64,000 nt of DNA, taken from positions 1-64,000 of IMG/VR virus record IMGVR_UViG_3300027851_000021; one strand, written 5' to 3'. The stretch is from a virus. The notes below the pieces were generated by a model. It saw nothing but the letters and a program-made list of their open reading frames with translations, did not search any database and was not told the DNA's origin. The translations under genes and the position numbers were made by a program. Below, in pieces: positions 1 through 7,679 of this stretch (position 1 is the first letter of the stretch; every line of letters begins with the position of its first letter).

Positions 1-213
1 ATATAAGATTTAACTAGTAAACTAATATCGCCTAGAGTAATTAATAGTTGAGCGAGTCGGGGCGGACGCAGCGGCCCTACAGACCAACCAAGTCAAATAA
101 CATGTCTAAGACCGATCGACCTATGTCAACTAAGCCACGTTCGACGAGCATGCTGACCTTGTCAATGACTGAACCGGTAGCGAGACCAACTGAAGTACCA
201 CGTCATTATTATA

Positions 214-242
214 TTATATAGCAAAGTCCAAAAGAAATCAAT
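214..242 (-). promoter_or_regulatory. sigma70-type promoter, leftward
   Basis: Read on the minus strand, TTGATT (237-242) and TATAAT (214-219) are separated by 17 nt, the pattern repeated before many operons in this genome. It fires off the left edge of the window. Confidence 0.7.
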
Positions 243-328
243 AGTCAAAACGCTAGTCCGGTTTCGGTTACGGATTTCAAAGGGCAAATTAGGATTTGGA
301 AATCGAAAGGTCGACAGCGATTTTATCC

Positions 329-357
329 TTGCGATTAGTTTGACGTTTAGATATAAT
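329..357 (+). promoter_or_regulatory. promoter of the 401 HTH gene
   Basis: TTGCGA at 329-334 and a perfect TATAAT at 352-357 are separated by 17 nt and lie 44 nt upstream of the start codon. The TTGCGA -35 box recurs in the promoter at 1455-1484, so the left control region may use its own promoter subtype. Confidence 0.6.
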
Positions 358-400
358 TAAGTAGATGATGAGTTCAACGTTAACAACATAGGAGAATAAC

Positions 401-685
401 ATGAGCCAAGCACGTCGTAGTACAAGTAAAAAACAAGCTAAACAAGCTGTCGAGGTTACAGTCGACCAGATCAACGCCGTTAAAGAAGCACCTGTTGACC
501 GTGTCGGAGAAGCCAGAGCGGTCCTCTTAGCGCAACCTGAGAATATGAGCAAAAGTGCCAAGATCCGTTTATTACATGCAAAAGGGTATAGTCGTGTTGA
601 TATCGCAGCAGCGGTCGGCGTGATATACCAACATGTTCGTAATGTTCTGATAACAGAGTTGAAACGTCCTACAATCACTGAATAG
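401..685 (+). CDS. small helix-turn-helix protein A
   Basis: This is a 94-aa basic protein with an unstructured Lys/Ala/Val-rich N-terminal half and a compact C-terminal HTH of about 40 residues. The HTH holds KIRLL, then GYSR.DIA, then IYQHVRNV and LKRP. It is clearly paralogous to the 1782-2027 protein, which points toward it from the other side of the region. The family is found as small DNA-binding proteins; a role as early regulator is inference. The start follows AGGAGA and lies downstream of the promoter at 329. Confidence 0.8.
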   Translation: MSQARRSTSKKQAKQAVEVTVDQINAVKEAPVDRVGEARAVLLAQPENMSKSAKIRLLHAKGYSRVDIAAAVGVIYQHVRNVLITELKRPTITE

Positions 686-831
686 TACCTCGCGGGATTG
701 GGTTAGATGTCACTCACCATGATACTAGCCCATTCTTGTCGCGGTTTTGGACCAGGTACGTCAGTAGAGGGAGATGACGTGGGAGGTCGCGGCGACTATG
801 ACCGAACAGGTCCATTACAAGGCAAAGAAAA
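686..831. other. non-coding gap with half of an inverted repeat
   Basis: No gene is supported. It contains GGACCAGGTACGTCAGT at 749-765, which recurs in inverted orientation at 1574-1590 with one mismatch. Confidence 0.5.
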
Positions 832-846
832 AGGGCTATGCGCCCT
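832..846 (-). terminator. terminator of the 1431-836 operon
   Basis: On the minus strand, AGGGC-GCATA-GCCCT forms a 5-bp stem followed directly by TTTTTCTTT. It overlaps the stop codon of the upstream gene. Confidence 0.7.
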
Positions 847-1114
847 CTGTCTCCTGATCTTCTGTCATATTGTTGACTTGATCGACCATAAAGCCAATTG
901 TGTCTTGTTGACCATCTGTCATAAGGTCTTTGGTGATCCGGTAGAACTCGTCAGGATCGAATTCATTAACGACACAGTTAACCCACCATTTGTCTGCATA
1001 CTCTTTATGGACCTGGTAGTTCTTATTCATTTCAGCTGTCTCTTGGTCAGCGTGATTTGCTAGGTCTTCAGTTATTACCCAAAACGTTTGGACTGCTTCT
1101 AATACTGTTGTCAT
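836..1114 (-). CDS. small acidic protein, unknown
   Basis: This 92-aa, strongly acidic protein has no recognised domain. Its start follows AGAGGAA, and it is the second gene of a two-gene leftward operon begun by the promoter at 1455-1484 and closed by the terminator at 832-846. Its acidity and early-type position fit a host-takeover or DNA-mimic-like peptide, but that is speculation. The opposite-strand frame here has no comparable start signal. Confidence 0.65.
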   Translation of the reverse strand: MTTVLEAVQTFWVITEDLANHADQETAEMNKNYQVHKEYADKWWVNCVVNEFDPDEFYRITKDLMTDGQQDTIGFMVDQVNNMTEDQETEGA

Positions 1115-1119
1115 AATAT

Positions 1120-1431
1120 CTATTCCTCTTCTATAGATTGTAGTACTTCTTCAATTTCATCCTGAGACATTTCATCCAACATGGCCTCAGCCCAATCATC
1201 TTCATTACCATCTACCATGATGTCATATACTTCCTGCTGCTGTTCCTCAGTCAGTTTTGAATAAGCACTAGGTAACTTTTTGAATGGTTGGTCTATGGAC
1301 CAGTCTGCAGATTGATTAGTTATGACTTTTATCAGATCCTCATCTCTATCTGTAGTCAGACTATGATCGGTTAACTTAAATAACAGGTCTCTCAAATGAT
1401 TTGCTTGGTCTTGTGTCAATATTATTTTCAT
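1120..1431 (-). CDS. acidic protein, unknown
   Basis: This 103-aa protein has a charged N-terminal part (MKIILTQDQ) and a very acidic C-terminus (DEMSQDEIEEVLQ). The frame is open further upstream, but the start at 1431 is chosen because AAGGAG lies just before it and the promoter -10 box is immediately upstream. The next gene follows 5 nt after the stop. No family recognised. Confidence 0.7.
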   Translation of the reverse strand: MKIILTQDQANHLRDLLFKLTDHSLTTDRDEDLIKVITNQSADWSIDQPFKKLPSAYSKLTEEQQQEVYDIMVDGNEDDWAEAMLDEMSQDEIEEVLQSIEEE

Positions 1432-1454
1432 TTCTGTCTCCTTATTTATAATTA

Positions 1455-1484
1455 AGTATATCATAAAGGTCATGATGGTCGCAA
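1455..1484 (-). promoter_or_regulatory. promoter of the 1431-836 operon
   Basis: Minus-strand TTGCGA (1479-1484) and TATACT (1455-1460) are separated by 18 nt. The -10 region reads TATACTTAATTATAA, nearly identical to the promoter at 2085-2113. Confidence 0.6.
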
Positions 1485-1604
1485 GAGGTCAAATAGATGT
1501 CAAATGCAGGTCGCTTTCTTGGACTGGTTCGGTTTCGAGGGCATCGGCCCAGGGAGGTCCCCAGGCCCAAGTCACTGACGTACCAGGTCCTTAGACATAA
1601 AAGA

Positions 1605-1626
1605 AAATAGGACTCTCGTCCTATTT
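1605..1626 (-). terminator. rho-independent terminator
   Basis: On the minus strand, AAATAGGAC-GAGA-GTCCTATTT is a perfect 9-bp stem with a 4-nt loop followed by TCTTTT. It ends the operon made of the 2027-1782 and 1728-1633 genes. Confidence 0.85.
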
Positions 1627-1632
1627 CCATAA

Positions 1633-1728
1633 TTATTGAATGAAGTAGTCTAGTAGCATCCAATAGCCTTTGATGATCAATATCATAGCTACAGCCCCTA
1701 GACTGCAATATCCGAAAAACGTACCCAT
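1633..1728 (-). CDS. 31-aa membrane peptide
   Basis: A 31-residue open frame starts 7 nt after a perfect AGGAGGT site. The peptide (MGTFFGYCSLGAVAM...) is almost entirely hydrophobic, with a single transmembrane span around residues 4-19 and a Lys at 20. It follows the HTH gene and ends just before a strong terminator, so it is probably translated from the same message. Function unknown; small phage membrane peptides sometimes block superinfection or act on host enzymes. Confidence 0.65.
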   Translation of the reverse strand: MGTFFGYCSLGAVAMILIIKGYWMLLDYFIQ

Positions 1729-1749
1729 ACTTACCTCCTAGATAGGTGA

Positions 1750-1772
1750 GAGAGAGCTTTGTCTGCTCTCTC
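1750..1772 (-). promoter_or_regulatory. intergenic hairpin
   Basis: GAGAGAGC (1750-1757) and GCTCTCTC (1765-1772) form an 8-bp stem between the HTH gene and the 31-aa peptide. It lacks a T-run, so it may be an RNA-processing or stability hairpin rather than a terminator. Confidence 0.45.
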
Positions 1773-1781
1773 CCCGATTGA

Positions 1782-2027
1782 CTATTCAGCTACTGTAGCT
1801 TCTGGACGTTTAAGTACTTGCAGTTGTACATTGCGTACGTGTTGATAGATGATATTAAGTTCTGTCGCAATCTGTGACCGTGTCCAGCCCATAGATGTCA
1901 ACAATCTAATCTTACCAGACACTGTCTTGATGTGAGTCATATCTGGTGCTACTGGCTTCTCTTTAGATACTACTGCTGTCACTGTTGCTACTTCTTTAGT
2001 TACTTTAGCTTTGTTTGATTTAGTCAT
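1782..2027 (-). CDS. small helix-turn-helix protein B
   Basis: This 81-aa protein has a Lys/Thr/Val-rich N-terminal tail and a C-terminal HTH with KIRLL, GWTRSQIA, IIYQHVRNV and LKRP. The HTH matches that of the 401-685 protein nearly position by position, so the two are paralogues. It is transcribed leftward from the promoter at 2085-2113, next to the AGCCTA repeat array. It may bind that array; this is inference. AGAAGG precedes the start. Confidence 0.8.
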   Translation of the reverse strand: MTKSNKAKVTKEVATVTAVVSKEKPVAPDMTHIKTVSGKIRLLTSMGWTRSQIATELNIIYQHVRNVQLQVLKRPEATVAE

Positions 2028-2084
2028 AATATTTATTCCTTCTGTTTGTTGTTTGTTAAATGTTTATCATCTAACTTATAATTA

Positions 2085-2113
2085 AGTATAGCCTAAGCCT
2101 AAGAATTCATCAA
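2085..2113 (-). promoter_or_regulatory. promoter of HTH gene B
   Basis: Minus-strand TTGATG (2108-2113) and TATACT (2085-2090) are separated by 17 nt. The spacer overlaps two AGCCTA repeats, so a protein binding the repeats would occlude this promoter. Confidence 0.65.
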
Positions 2114-2256
2114 CTAAATAAAGCCTCATTATATTCTTTTGTTTAGCCTTTAATTAACCCTTTATGATAGCCTATCTAGCCTAGGCTACGTTTCCTATCA
2201 TAGGCTTATAGGGCGGACGTTAGGACGTTAAGCCTAGCGCTATTAATTTTAGCCTA
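2089..2256. repeat. AGCCTA repeat array
   Basis: Copies of the heptamer WAGCCTA or its reverse occur at 2089, 2095, 2168, 2177, 2182 (reverse half of the palindrome TAGCCTAGGCTA), 2201 (reverse), 2230 and 2250. Variants AAGCCTC at 2121 and TAGCCTT at 2144 also occur. The word is otherwise rare in the window. Iteron-like spacing is irregular. Confidence 0.7.
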
Positions 2257-2378
2257 CGGATTATGGCAACCCATATGACCGGCGTCAGCACCCAAAAATT
2301 TCTACGCATTTTTTACGTTCAAACCTCGGGCTAACATGACCCTTGCCAAATTTAAATCGAGGACCTACTAAATTTGTG

Positions 2379-2408
2379 TTGATTTTCCCATTGATGACCA
2401 TATATAAT
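2379..2408 (+). promoter_or_regulatory. promoter of the terminase operon
   Basis: TTGATT (2379-2384) and TATAAT (2403-2408) are separated by 18 nt. The downstream sequence ATATAAAG is shared with the promoter at 7615-7643. Confidence 0.7.
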
Positions 2409-2449
2409 ATAAAGAAGCTAAACGACTATCGAAACAGAGTAAGTACCCA

Positions 2450-3502
2450 ATGCAGAGCATTACGGCACAGATGAAGCAGCTAAACAGTAGGATCCAAGTG
2501 AATCACTTAGGTCTTCCTGAAGGTATCTACCGTCCTGATATGTTACCAGCTTATCCCACCCCACCATCTTTGGCTAATATAACATCCCAGTTCGGCATTG
2601 TAGATGTGATTGATAATGATCGTGCTGCGTTAGCGCCATCCAATGTCAATGAACCTAGTCAAGGGGATTTGTTTGCAGCCGAAGATGGTGTAGGTGAGCT
2701 TGTCTCAGAGAATGACGCGGAAGTAATATCAGCCTCAACTGCATTAGCTGTTCGTGAAGCAGAGGACAACTATCAGCGCGCTCTCACAAATTACGAACGT
2801 GATCTCTCCGCAGCATTTGTTCAATTGGATTATTCCGAAGGTTACCCAACAATTAATACAATGCCATTCTGGACTCAGTTCGAATTTGAATCCAGTGACG
2901 CTTACACCCTATTTCAATGTTACTTGAGCCAATATAAGCAAGGCGTAAGACAAGTAGCAGCAGTTCTTGAATCTCCACTCATAGCAGAGATGCCTATTCG
3001 TCCTAGCATGGATGAAGTAGCAAGTTACTTTCATATCTACTGCTGGGCATTCAGAGCTAAAGCTTTTGACATGTTCTTTACAGCACACCGTAGAAAAGAG
3101 CGTGAGCGTAGAGCAAATGAGACTGAAGATGAACATTATCTCATGGCAGCTAAGCTAATGTCACTTTGTGACGAGTACCTGACTACAAACGGTGAAGAAC
3201 TCAAAGAAACCTTAACACCTAAAGCATTCGTGGAGCTCTTGAAGACTGCAACAACCTTACAACGTATCAGCGTCGGACTTAGTGCCAATGGTGGCGGCTC
3301 CAAGGAAGATTCTCAGACAGCTGGACAATCTGCAGAGATCATTATGCGCAGTATTGCAGAGAAAAATACCGTTGTAAACCGTCAAGATACTGGTGAAAAT
3401 GGTGAAATAACTAAAGGATATGACGATAAACTCGCAGAAATCCTGAGAAGTCCAGAATTAACTAAAATGGCACAAGAAATTATCATTAGAGTGAACAATT
3501 AG
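2450..3502 (+). CDS. putative terminase small subunit
   Basis: This 350-aa protein is the first gene of the rightward late operon and lies three genes ahead of the large terminase. Its N-terminal third is low-complexity and acidic. The middle (about residues 130-270) is predominantly helical, with an aromatic stretch (FWTQFEFE) and a basic helix (RRKERERR). Position, size and helical content fit a DNA-recognition terminase subunit, but no family signature can be confirmed by eye. The Shine-Dalgarno site is weak (AGAGTAAG). Confidence 0.5.
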   Translation: MQSITAQMKQLNSRIQVNHLGLPEGIYRPDMLPAYPTPPSLANITSQFGIVDVIDNDRAALAPSNVNEPSQGDLFAAEDGVGELVSENDAEVISASTALAVREAEDNYQRALTNYERDLSAAFVQLDYSEGYPTINTMPFWTQFEFESSDAYTLFQCYLSQYKQGVRQVAAVLESPLIAEMPIRPSMDEVASYFHIYCWAFRAKAFDMFFTAHRRKERERRANETEDEHYLMAAKLMSLCDEYLTTNGEELKETLTPKAFVELLKTATTLQRISVGLSANGGGSKEDSQTAGQSAEIIMRSIAEKNTVVNRQDTGENGEITKGYDDKLAEILRSPELTKMAQEIIIRVNN

Positions 3503-3511
3503 GCTAAATTA

Positions 3512-4162
3512 ATGCTCCAAGTATATATGAATTGGCGAATCCCTAATCCAGCATACGAAGAAATTCGTAATGCTCGTAGAGTTTTGCCTATCAGAGCAAC
3601 ATCTGCATTAACTAGTGACCTTCCTAAGCCGGATCAAGAAATATCGCGGAAGATTACTCCACACCAATCAACACTGACCCGCTCTAAGCGCTGTAGCAAA
3701 TGTGGTGAGTCAAAAGCCTTAGGGGAGTTTCCTAAACATGACACATCATCTGACGGATTGGCAGCGTATTGTTCAGGATGCAAAAATGGCCTTGCAAAAG
3801 AGAGACGCCTCAAAGACCCAATTGCCAGGATTACCCATTATACAGTTACACGGATCAAGAATGAATGGCCTAAGGAAGAAATTCCGAAGGATATACAGAC
3901 GAACCTGGAACACTATTTGGGATATCGGCTTTGGGAGCTCAAACGAAAATTAACGGATGAAGTACAAGCAATGTACGGAATTACGCTCGTAGAAAGCTTT
4001 AAAAACGATTTCCACTTGGATCATATTCAGCCCCACTCTTCTTTCGACGCAAAGAGCATAGGTGATGGTGAGTTCCAGAAGTGCTGGGCGATTACAAACT
4101 TAAGAATGATACCTGCAAGAGAAAACCTACAAAAAGGAGCTAAGTTAGATTATTATGCCTAA
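3512..4162 (+). CDS. HNH endonuclease with zinc ribbon
   Basis: This 216-aa protein has an N-terminal zinc-binding CSKCGE...CSGCKN module around residues 63-95. Its C-terminal HNH nuclease domain carries LDHIQPHSSF and ITNLRMIPARENLQKG near residues 170-210. In such enzymes the DH and N residues bind metal and cut DNA. It sits between the small and large terminase genes. That is a common place for both packaging-associated HNH nucleases and homing endonucleases; which applies here cannot be told from sequence alone. The start lacks a strong ribosome-binding site. Confidence 0.8.
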   Translation: MLQVYMNWRIPNPAYEEIRNARRVLPIRATSALTSDLPKPDQEISRKITPHQSTLTRSKRCSKCGESKALGEFPKHDTSSDGLAAYCSGCKNGLAKERRLKDPIARITHYTVTRIKNEWPKEEIPKDIQTNLEHYLGYRLWELKRKLTDEVQAMYGITLVESFKNDFHLDHIQPHSSFDAKSIGDGEFQKCWAITNLRMIPARENLQKGAKLDYYA

Positions 4163-4526
4163 AGCCATATTAAGCGAAACTAATCCTACTCACGTAGGAT
4201 TTTATTGTGAGGGATGTAAGCATATGCATTATGTTAATACAGCTCCGCAACAATCAGGTCCCTTATGGGGCTTTAATGGTGATCTCGAATCTCCTACACT
4301 AACACCAAGCGTACTTAATCGTACAGGGCATTATTGTCAAGGACAAAAGCAACCTCCTGATTGTTGGAACTGTAATGATGCAGCAGCTAATGGTTATGAG
4401 GGTATGTGCAGTGTATGTCATATCTTTGTAACTGACGGTATGATTGAATATTTAAGTGATTGTACGCATCATATGGCTGGAAAGAAAGTACCTCTAAAAG
4501 ACCTGAGTGAAATTAAGGACGACTAA
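4155..4526 (+). CDS. zinc-binding DUF6527-like phage protein
   Basis: A 123-aa protein with an N-terminal FYCEGCKHMHYV zinc knuckle, a central GDLESPTLTPSV motif and a C-terminal half with CNDAAANG, CSVCHIFV and DCTHHMAGK. This arrangement is typical of small phage proteins of the DUF6527 kind, often next to terminase. It overlaps the HNH gene by 8 nt and the terminase start follows immediately, so translation is coupled. Function unknown. Compare the protein at 46764-47063, which has a related CPCGC...PTVTP...CG pattern. Confidence 0.6.
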   Translation: MPKAILSETNPTHVGFYCEGCKHMHYVNTAPQQSGPLWGFNGDLESPTLTPSVLNRTGHYCQGQKQPPDCWNCNDAAANGYEGMCSVCHIFVTDGMIEYLSDCTHHMAGKKVPLKDLSEIKDD

Positions 4527-6128
4527 ATGAATATAGAAACCCAAGTTAATGCTTCAATGGCAGCAGAATTGATGGATCTTAAGAACCATCATCCTGACAA
4601 AGATCGCCTTATGAATGGCGTTAACATGGAAGCTATGCAAGTCTTTCTAAGTGCTAATGCATGGAGACTTACTCCTGCAACATTAGCATCTAAGGTATCA
4701 CAAGGCGATTGGGTTCCAGCTCACCACCTCCTTTACATTAGCGCCAAGATTGCGGCAGCACTTGAAAAAGGAAATGCACGTTTAATCGTATCAATGCCTC
4801 CACGTCATGGTAAATCAGAGTTATGCTCTGTATGGTTACCTGTATGGATTCTGGATCGCTGGCCAACTAAGAAAGTTATGGCTCTATCTTATGGTGCTGA
4901 CTTAGCTGAAGAGTTTGGTCAACGTGTTCGTGATATTATTCAAGCAGACGAGGATCCAGATGAAGGAGCACATATACTTAATCCAAAATGTTACATCCGT
5001 AAAGACTCTGCACGTGTTAATAGGTTCCTTACTATTAGTGGCGGTGGTATGCGCTCTGTTGGTCTTGGTGGCGCTGTTTACGGTCGCGGGGCTGATGTAC
5101 TTCTATTGGATGACTATTACAAGAATCTTGAGGAAGCTTCTTCGGAAACTAAACGTCAGTCGGTTCTTCAGTGGTTTGCTACTGTAGCGATGTCACGTAT
5201 TCAAAAGAACGGATCTGCTATTATCGTAGCTACTCGTTGGGGTACGGAAGATCTCTCCGCTCAGATGCTTGCTTTAACTGGATCCAAATGGACTGAGATT
5301 AACTTACCTGCTTTCGCTAATGAGAATGATGTACTAGGAAGACAGCCTGGTGAAGCCTTATGGCCAGAGTTTTATGATGAAGAACGTCTGAATGAACTTA
5401 AACAGACAATGGGTACATTCCTCTTCAGTGCTATCTACCAACAAGCACCTAAGAAGACTGCATCAGAACTATTTAACCGAGATTGGGTTATTAAAGAGAA
5501 ATACCCACCTCCAAGAGAACTCCTACGTAGATTACGTTCGTGGGATATGGCAGGTACTGAATCTAAAGGTGACTGGACAGCTGGATATGAATTAGCAGTA
5601 GATCCTGCTACGAATCATTTCTGGATTCTAGGTCGTAAGAGAGTTCAGTTCTCCCCAGGTAGAGTCGAAGAACTGGTCAAGCAAACGGCTGAGGATGATG
5701 GGTATGATACACAGATCCTTATCGAGCAAGAACCTGGATCTTCTGGTAAGACAGTTATCGAGCATTACTTAGGTACTGTACTTAGTGGATATGCTGCACA
5801 CTCTGTAAGACATACAGGTGATAAGTTTATTCGAGCCCAGCCTTTCTTTGCTGCATGTGAGTTCGGAAGAGTACATATTATAGAGGGCGACTGGAATGAA
5901 GCTTTCTTAGACCAATGTACAGAGTTTCCGGAATGTAAGAATGATGATGACGTGGACTCAGTGGCCCAGGGTTATAATCATTTCTTCCAGAAAGTTGCAA
6001 TGGCAGGTATTTGGGGTCGTAAACAAAAACAACCTGCTAATGATGATCCAAGTATACCTGGATCAAGAATAGTAAATGCAAAGTCAAATAAACTAGTATT
6101 AGGAGCCACCTTCGGTAGGAGAAGATAA
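4527..6128 (+). CDS. terL: terminase large subunit
   Basis: The 533-aa packaging motor pumps DNA into the prohead and cuts it. The N-terminal ATPase has a Walker A-type MPPRHGKSE near residue 89 and a Walker B VLLLDDYY near 191. The C-terminal RNase-H-like nuclease begins around residue 335 (RSWDMAGT), with further acidic residues at LIEQEPGSSG and the late DDDVDS cluster. Its stop overlaps the portal start (TAATG). Full length, no sign of damage. Confidence 0.93.
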   Translation: MNIETQVNASMAAELMDLKNHHPDKDRLMNGVNMEAMQVFLSANAWRLTPATLASKVSQGDWVPAHHLLYISAKIAAALEKGNARLIVSMPPRHGKSELCSVWLPVWILDRWPTKKVMALSYGADLAEEFGQRVRDIIQADEDPDEGAHILNPKCYIRKDSARVNRFLTISGGGMRSVGLGGAVYGRGADVLLLDDYYKNLEEASSETKRQSVLQWFATVAMSRIQKNGSAIIVATRWGTEDLSAQMLALTGSKWTEINLPAFANENDVLGRQPGEALWPEFYDEERLNELKQTMGTFLFSAIYQQAPKKTASELFNRDWVIKEKYPPPRELLRRLRSWDMAGTESKGDWTAGYELAVDPATNHFWILGRKRVQFSPGRVEELVKQTAEDDGYDTQILIEQEPGSSGKTVIEHYLGTVLSGYAAHSVRHTGDKFIRAQPFFAACEFGRVHIIEGDWNEAFLDQCTEFPECKNDDDVDSVAQGYNHFFQKVAMAGIWGRKQKQPANDDPSIPGSRIVNAKSNKLVLGATFGRRR

Positions 6129-7540
6129 TGTCAAAGAAAACAATAAGCCCATTACGCGCACTCATAGGTGAACTAATGTCACGATCTGCTTTAGGTGCTG
6201 CTTTAGGTATGCAATTTGGTGGAGCACGCGACTTATATAAAGTATTCGGGTATACTAAGCAAATAGGATTTAAAGACTACTACGGTAAGTTTCGTCGTCA
6301 AGACATTGCTAAACGTATTGTGAATGCTCCTGCGTCTGCAACATGGAGAAATCCACCTATTCTTAAAACATCTGCATCTTATAAAAAGGAATGGGATGCT
6401 TTAGTACAAGAACATAAGATCTGGGGCGAGATTGAACGCGTAGATCGTTTAGCTGGCTTAGGTCAATATGCTGTACTTCTTTTAGGTATAGGTGATGGCC
6501 GTAAGATGAATCAAATGGTGTCTGGGGCTGCTGGTACCAAATTACTGTATCTACAGCCTTATGCACAACCTAACGCAAAGATTAAGACATTAAACAGTGA
6601 TCCTACATCTGAACGATTCGGATTACCTGAAATGTATACAATCTGCACTATGAAAGTAGAAGACATTATTGATGCTAGTAGCACTTCCACTGCGGTAAAG
6701 ACACAAGAGATGGAAGTACATTGGTCTCGTGTAGTACATATTGCAGAAGATTGTTTAGAAAGCAATTATCTAGGTACTCCTCGTTTAGAGAGTGTCTATA
6801 ACCTATTAGATGACCTTTTAAAGGTAGCTGGGGGTACCGCCGAAACCTACTGGTTAATCGGTAATCGTGGTATGCAATTAGATGTAGATCCAGATATGCA
6901 ACTCACAGAAGCAGACGCTGAAGCACTCTCGGATGAAGCAGACGAGTATCAACATGGACTTCGTCGTATTATGCGTACTAGAGGCGTTAAGGTTAATGCT
7001 TTAGGTTCTGATTCTCCAGATCCTAAAAATACGTTTGATATGATTATCTCCCTGATCTCAGGTGCTACAGGTATTCCTAAAAGAGTTCTTACAGGTTCTG
7101 AAGCAGGACAATTAGCTTCTGACCAAGATAGAGCTAACTGGGCAGATCGTATTAAAGAACGCCGTACAACTTTTGCTGAACCTAATGTTTTACTTCCTCT
7201 CTTATTGCATTTAATGAAAGCAGGAGTATTACCTAGCACTAAGCTTACTAAGCTGGATTACGAATGGCCACCTAACTTCCAACTTACACCTTTGGAAGAG
7301 GCACAATCTATGGCACAGAAAGCTAGAGCAGCGATCAACTTATCTAAGCAATACAATAAAGGTAATCAACCTCTTATGTCATTAGAAGAATGCCGTCTAG
7401 CAATTGGATTACCTGAGAAATGTGAAGTAGGAACTATTCCAGCTATGGTAGAGGATATTCCTCCAACTCCAGCAGTACCTACAGATCCTAATGCAACAGA
7501 TACTACTAAACCTGCAGTAACAGATATTCCGGCAACATAA
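6128..7540 (+). CDS. portal protein (DUF1073 type)
   Basis: The 470-aa dodecameric portal forms the DNA channel at the capsid vertex. It shows the phage DUF1073 portal pattern: an early GYTKQIGFKDYYGKFRRQDIA-type region, a long alpha/beta middle and the GATGIPKRVLTGSEAGQLASDQDR-type motif near residues 314-338 (given in part only). The C-terminus is a Pro/Thr-rich tail. Start follows GGAGAAGATA. It ends the terminase-portal transcript before the hairpin at 7579. Confidence 0.88.
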   Translation: MSKKTISPLRALIGELMSRSALGAALGMQFGGARDLYKVFGYTKQIGFKDYYGKFRRQDIAKRIVNAPASATWRNPPILKTSASYKKEWDALVQEHKIWGEIERVDRLAGLGQYAVLLLGIGDGRKMNQMVSGAAGTKLLYLQPYAQPNAKIKTLNSDPTSERFGLPEMYTICTMKVEDIIDASSTSTAVKTQEMEVHWSRVVHIAEDCLESNYLGTPRLESVYNLLDDLLKVAGGTAETYWLIGNRGMQLDVDPDMQLTEADAEALSDEADEYQHGLRRIMRTRGVKVNALGSDSPDPKNTFDMIISLISGATGIPKRVLTGSEAGQLASDQDRANWADRIKERRTTFAEPNVLLPLLLHLMKAGVLPSTKLTKLDYEWPPNFQLTPLEEAQSMAQKARAAINLSKQYNKGNQPLMSLEECRLAIGLPEKCEVGTIPAMVEDIPPTPAVPTDPNATDTTKPAVTDIPAT

Positions 7541-7586
7541 TTCGGCGGAATATCTATTACTCTAGCCCACTTACAGCCGGTGCCCT
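7541..7586. repeat. element copy 1 (TTCGGCGGAAT...CCCACTT...GCCGGTGCC)
   Basis: This element shares TTCGGCGGAAT, CCCACTT and GCCGGYGCC, in the same order, with 30990-31046. A third, partial relative lies at about 53661-53705. The GGCGG and GCCG parts could close a stem. Confidence 0.45.
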
Positions 7587-7602
7587 AATTATTTAGGACA
7601 CC
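7579..7602 (+). terminator. probable terminator after the portal gene
   Basis: GGTGCCCTAA (7579-7588) and TTAGGACACC (7593-7602) pair with one mismatch, followed by a T-rich stretch. A new promoter begins 13 nt further on. Confidence 0.55.
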
Positions 7603-7614
7603 TTAAGATTTTTG

Positions 7615-7643
7615 TTGATTTTGCTATTTTAGTCCTATATAAT
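7615..7643 (+). promoter_or_regulatory. promoter of the adhesin module
   Basis: TTGATT (7615-7620), a 17-nt spacer and TATAAT (7638-7643). The -10 context GTCCTATATAATATAAAG nearly repeats that at 13152 and 2403. Confidence 0.8.
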
Positions 7644-7679
7644 ATAAAGAGGTCGAAATTTCTCTTTTTGTAGGTAGAT

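Larger units (their letters stand above)
1..400. other. non-coding left region
   Basis: I see no convincing gene here. The stretch holds a leftward promoter at 214-242 and a rightward promoter at 329-357 that serves the HTH gene at 401. The first 200 bases are rich in GACC/TCGAC-type words and have no ribosome-binding site followed by an open frame. The leftward promoter has no leftward gene to serve inside the window. Confidence 0.6.
2028..2449. other. non-coding control region
   Basis: A 420-bp gap between the divergent leftward HTH gene and the rightward terminase operon. It holds a leftward promoter (2085-2113), an array of AGCCTA words (2089-2256), a tandem GGACGTTA pair near 2214-2230 and a rightward promoter (2379-2408). 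It is the best candidate in the window for an origin, packaging site or master switch. Confidence 0.6.

Noticed and set aside
707-1063. Plus-strand frame of 118 codons opposite the acidic gene
   Set aside because: No ribosome-binding site, Cys/Leu-rich mirror composition, and the minus-strand frame has good signals and a terminator.
1442-1708. Minus-strand 88-codon frame across the GC-rich gap
   Set aside because: Spans a strong terminator and a promoter, lacks a ribosome-binding site; the 31-aa frame at 1633-1728 has a perfect one.
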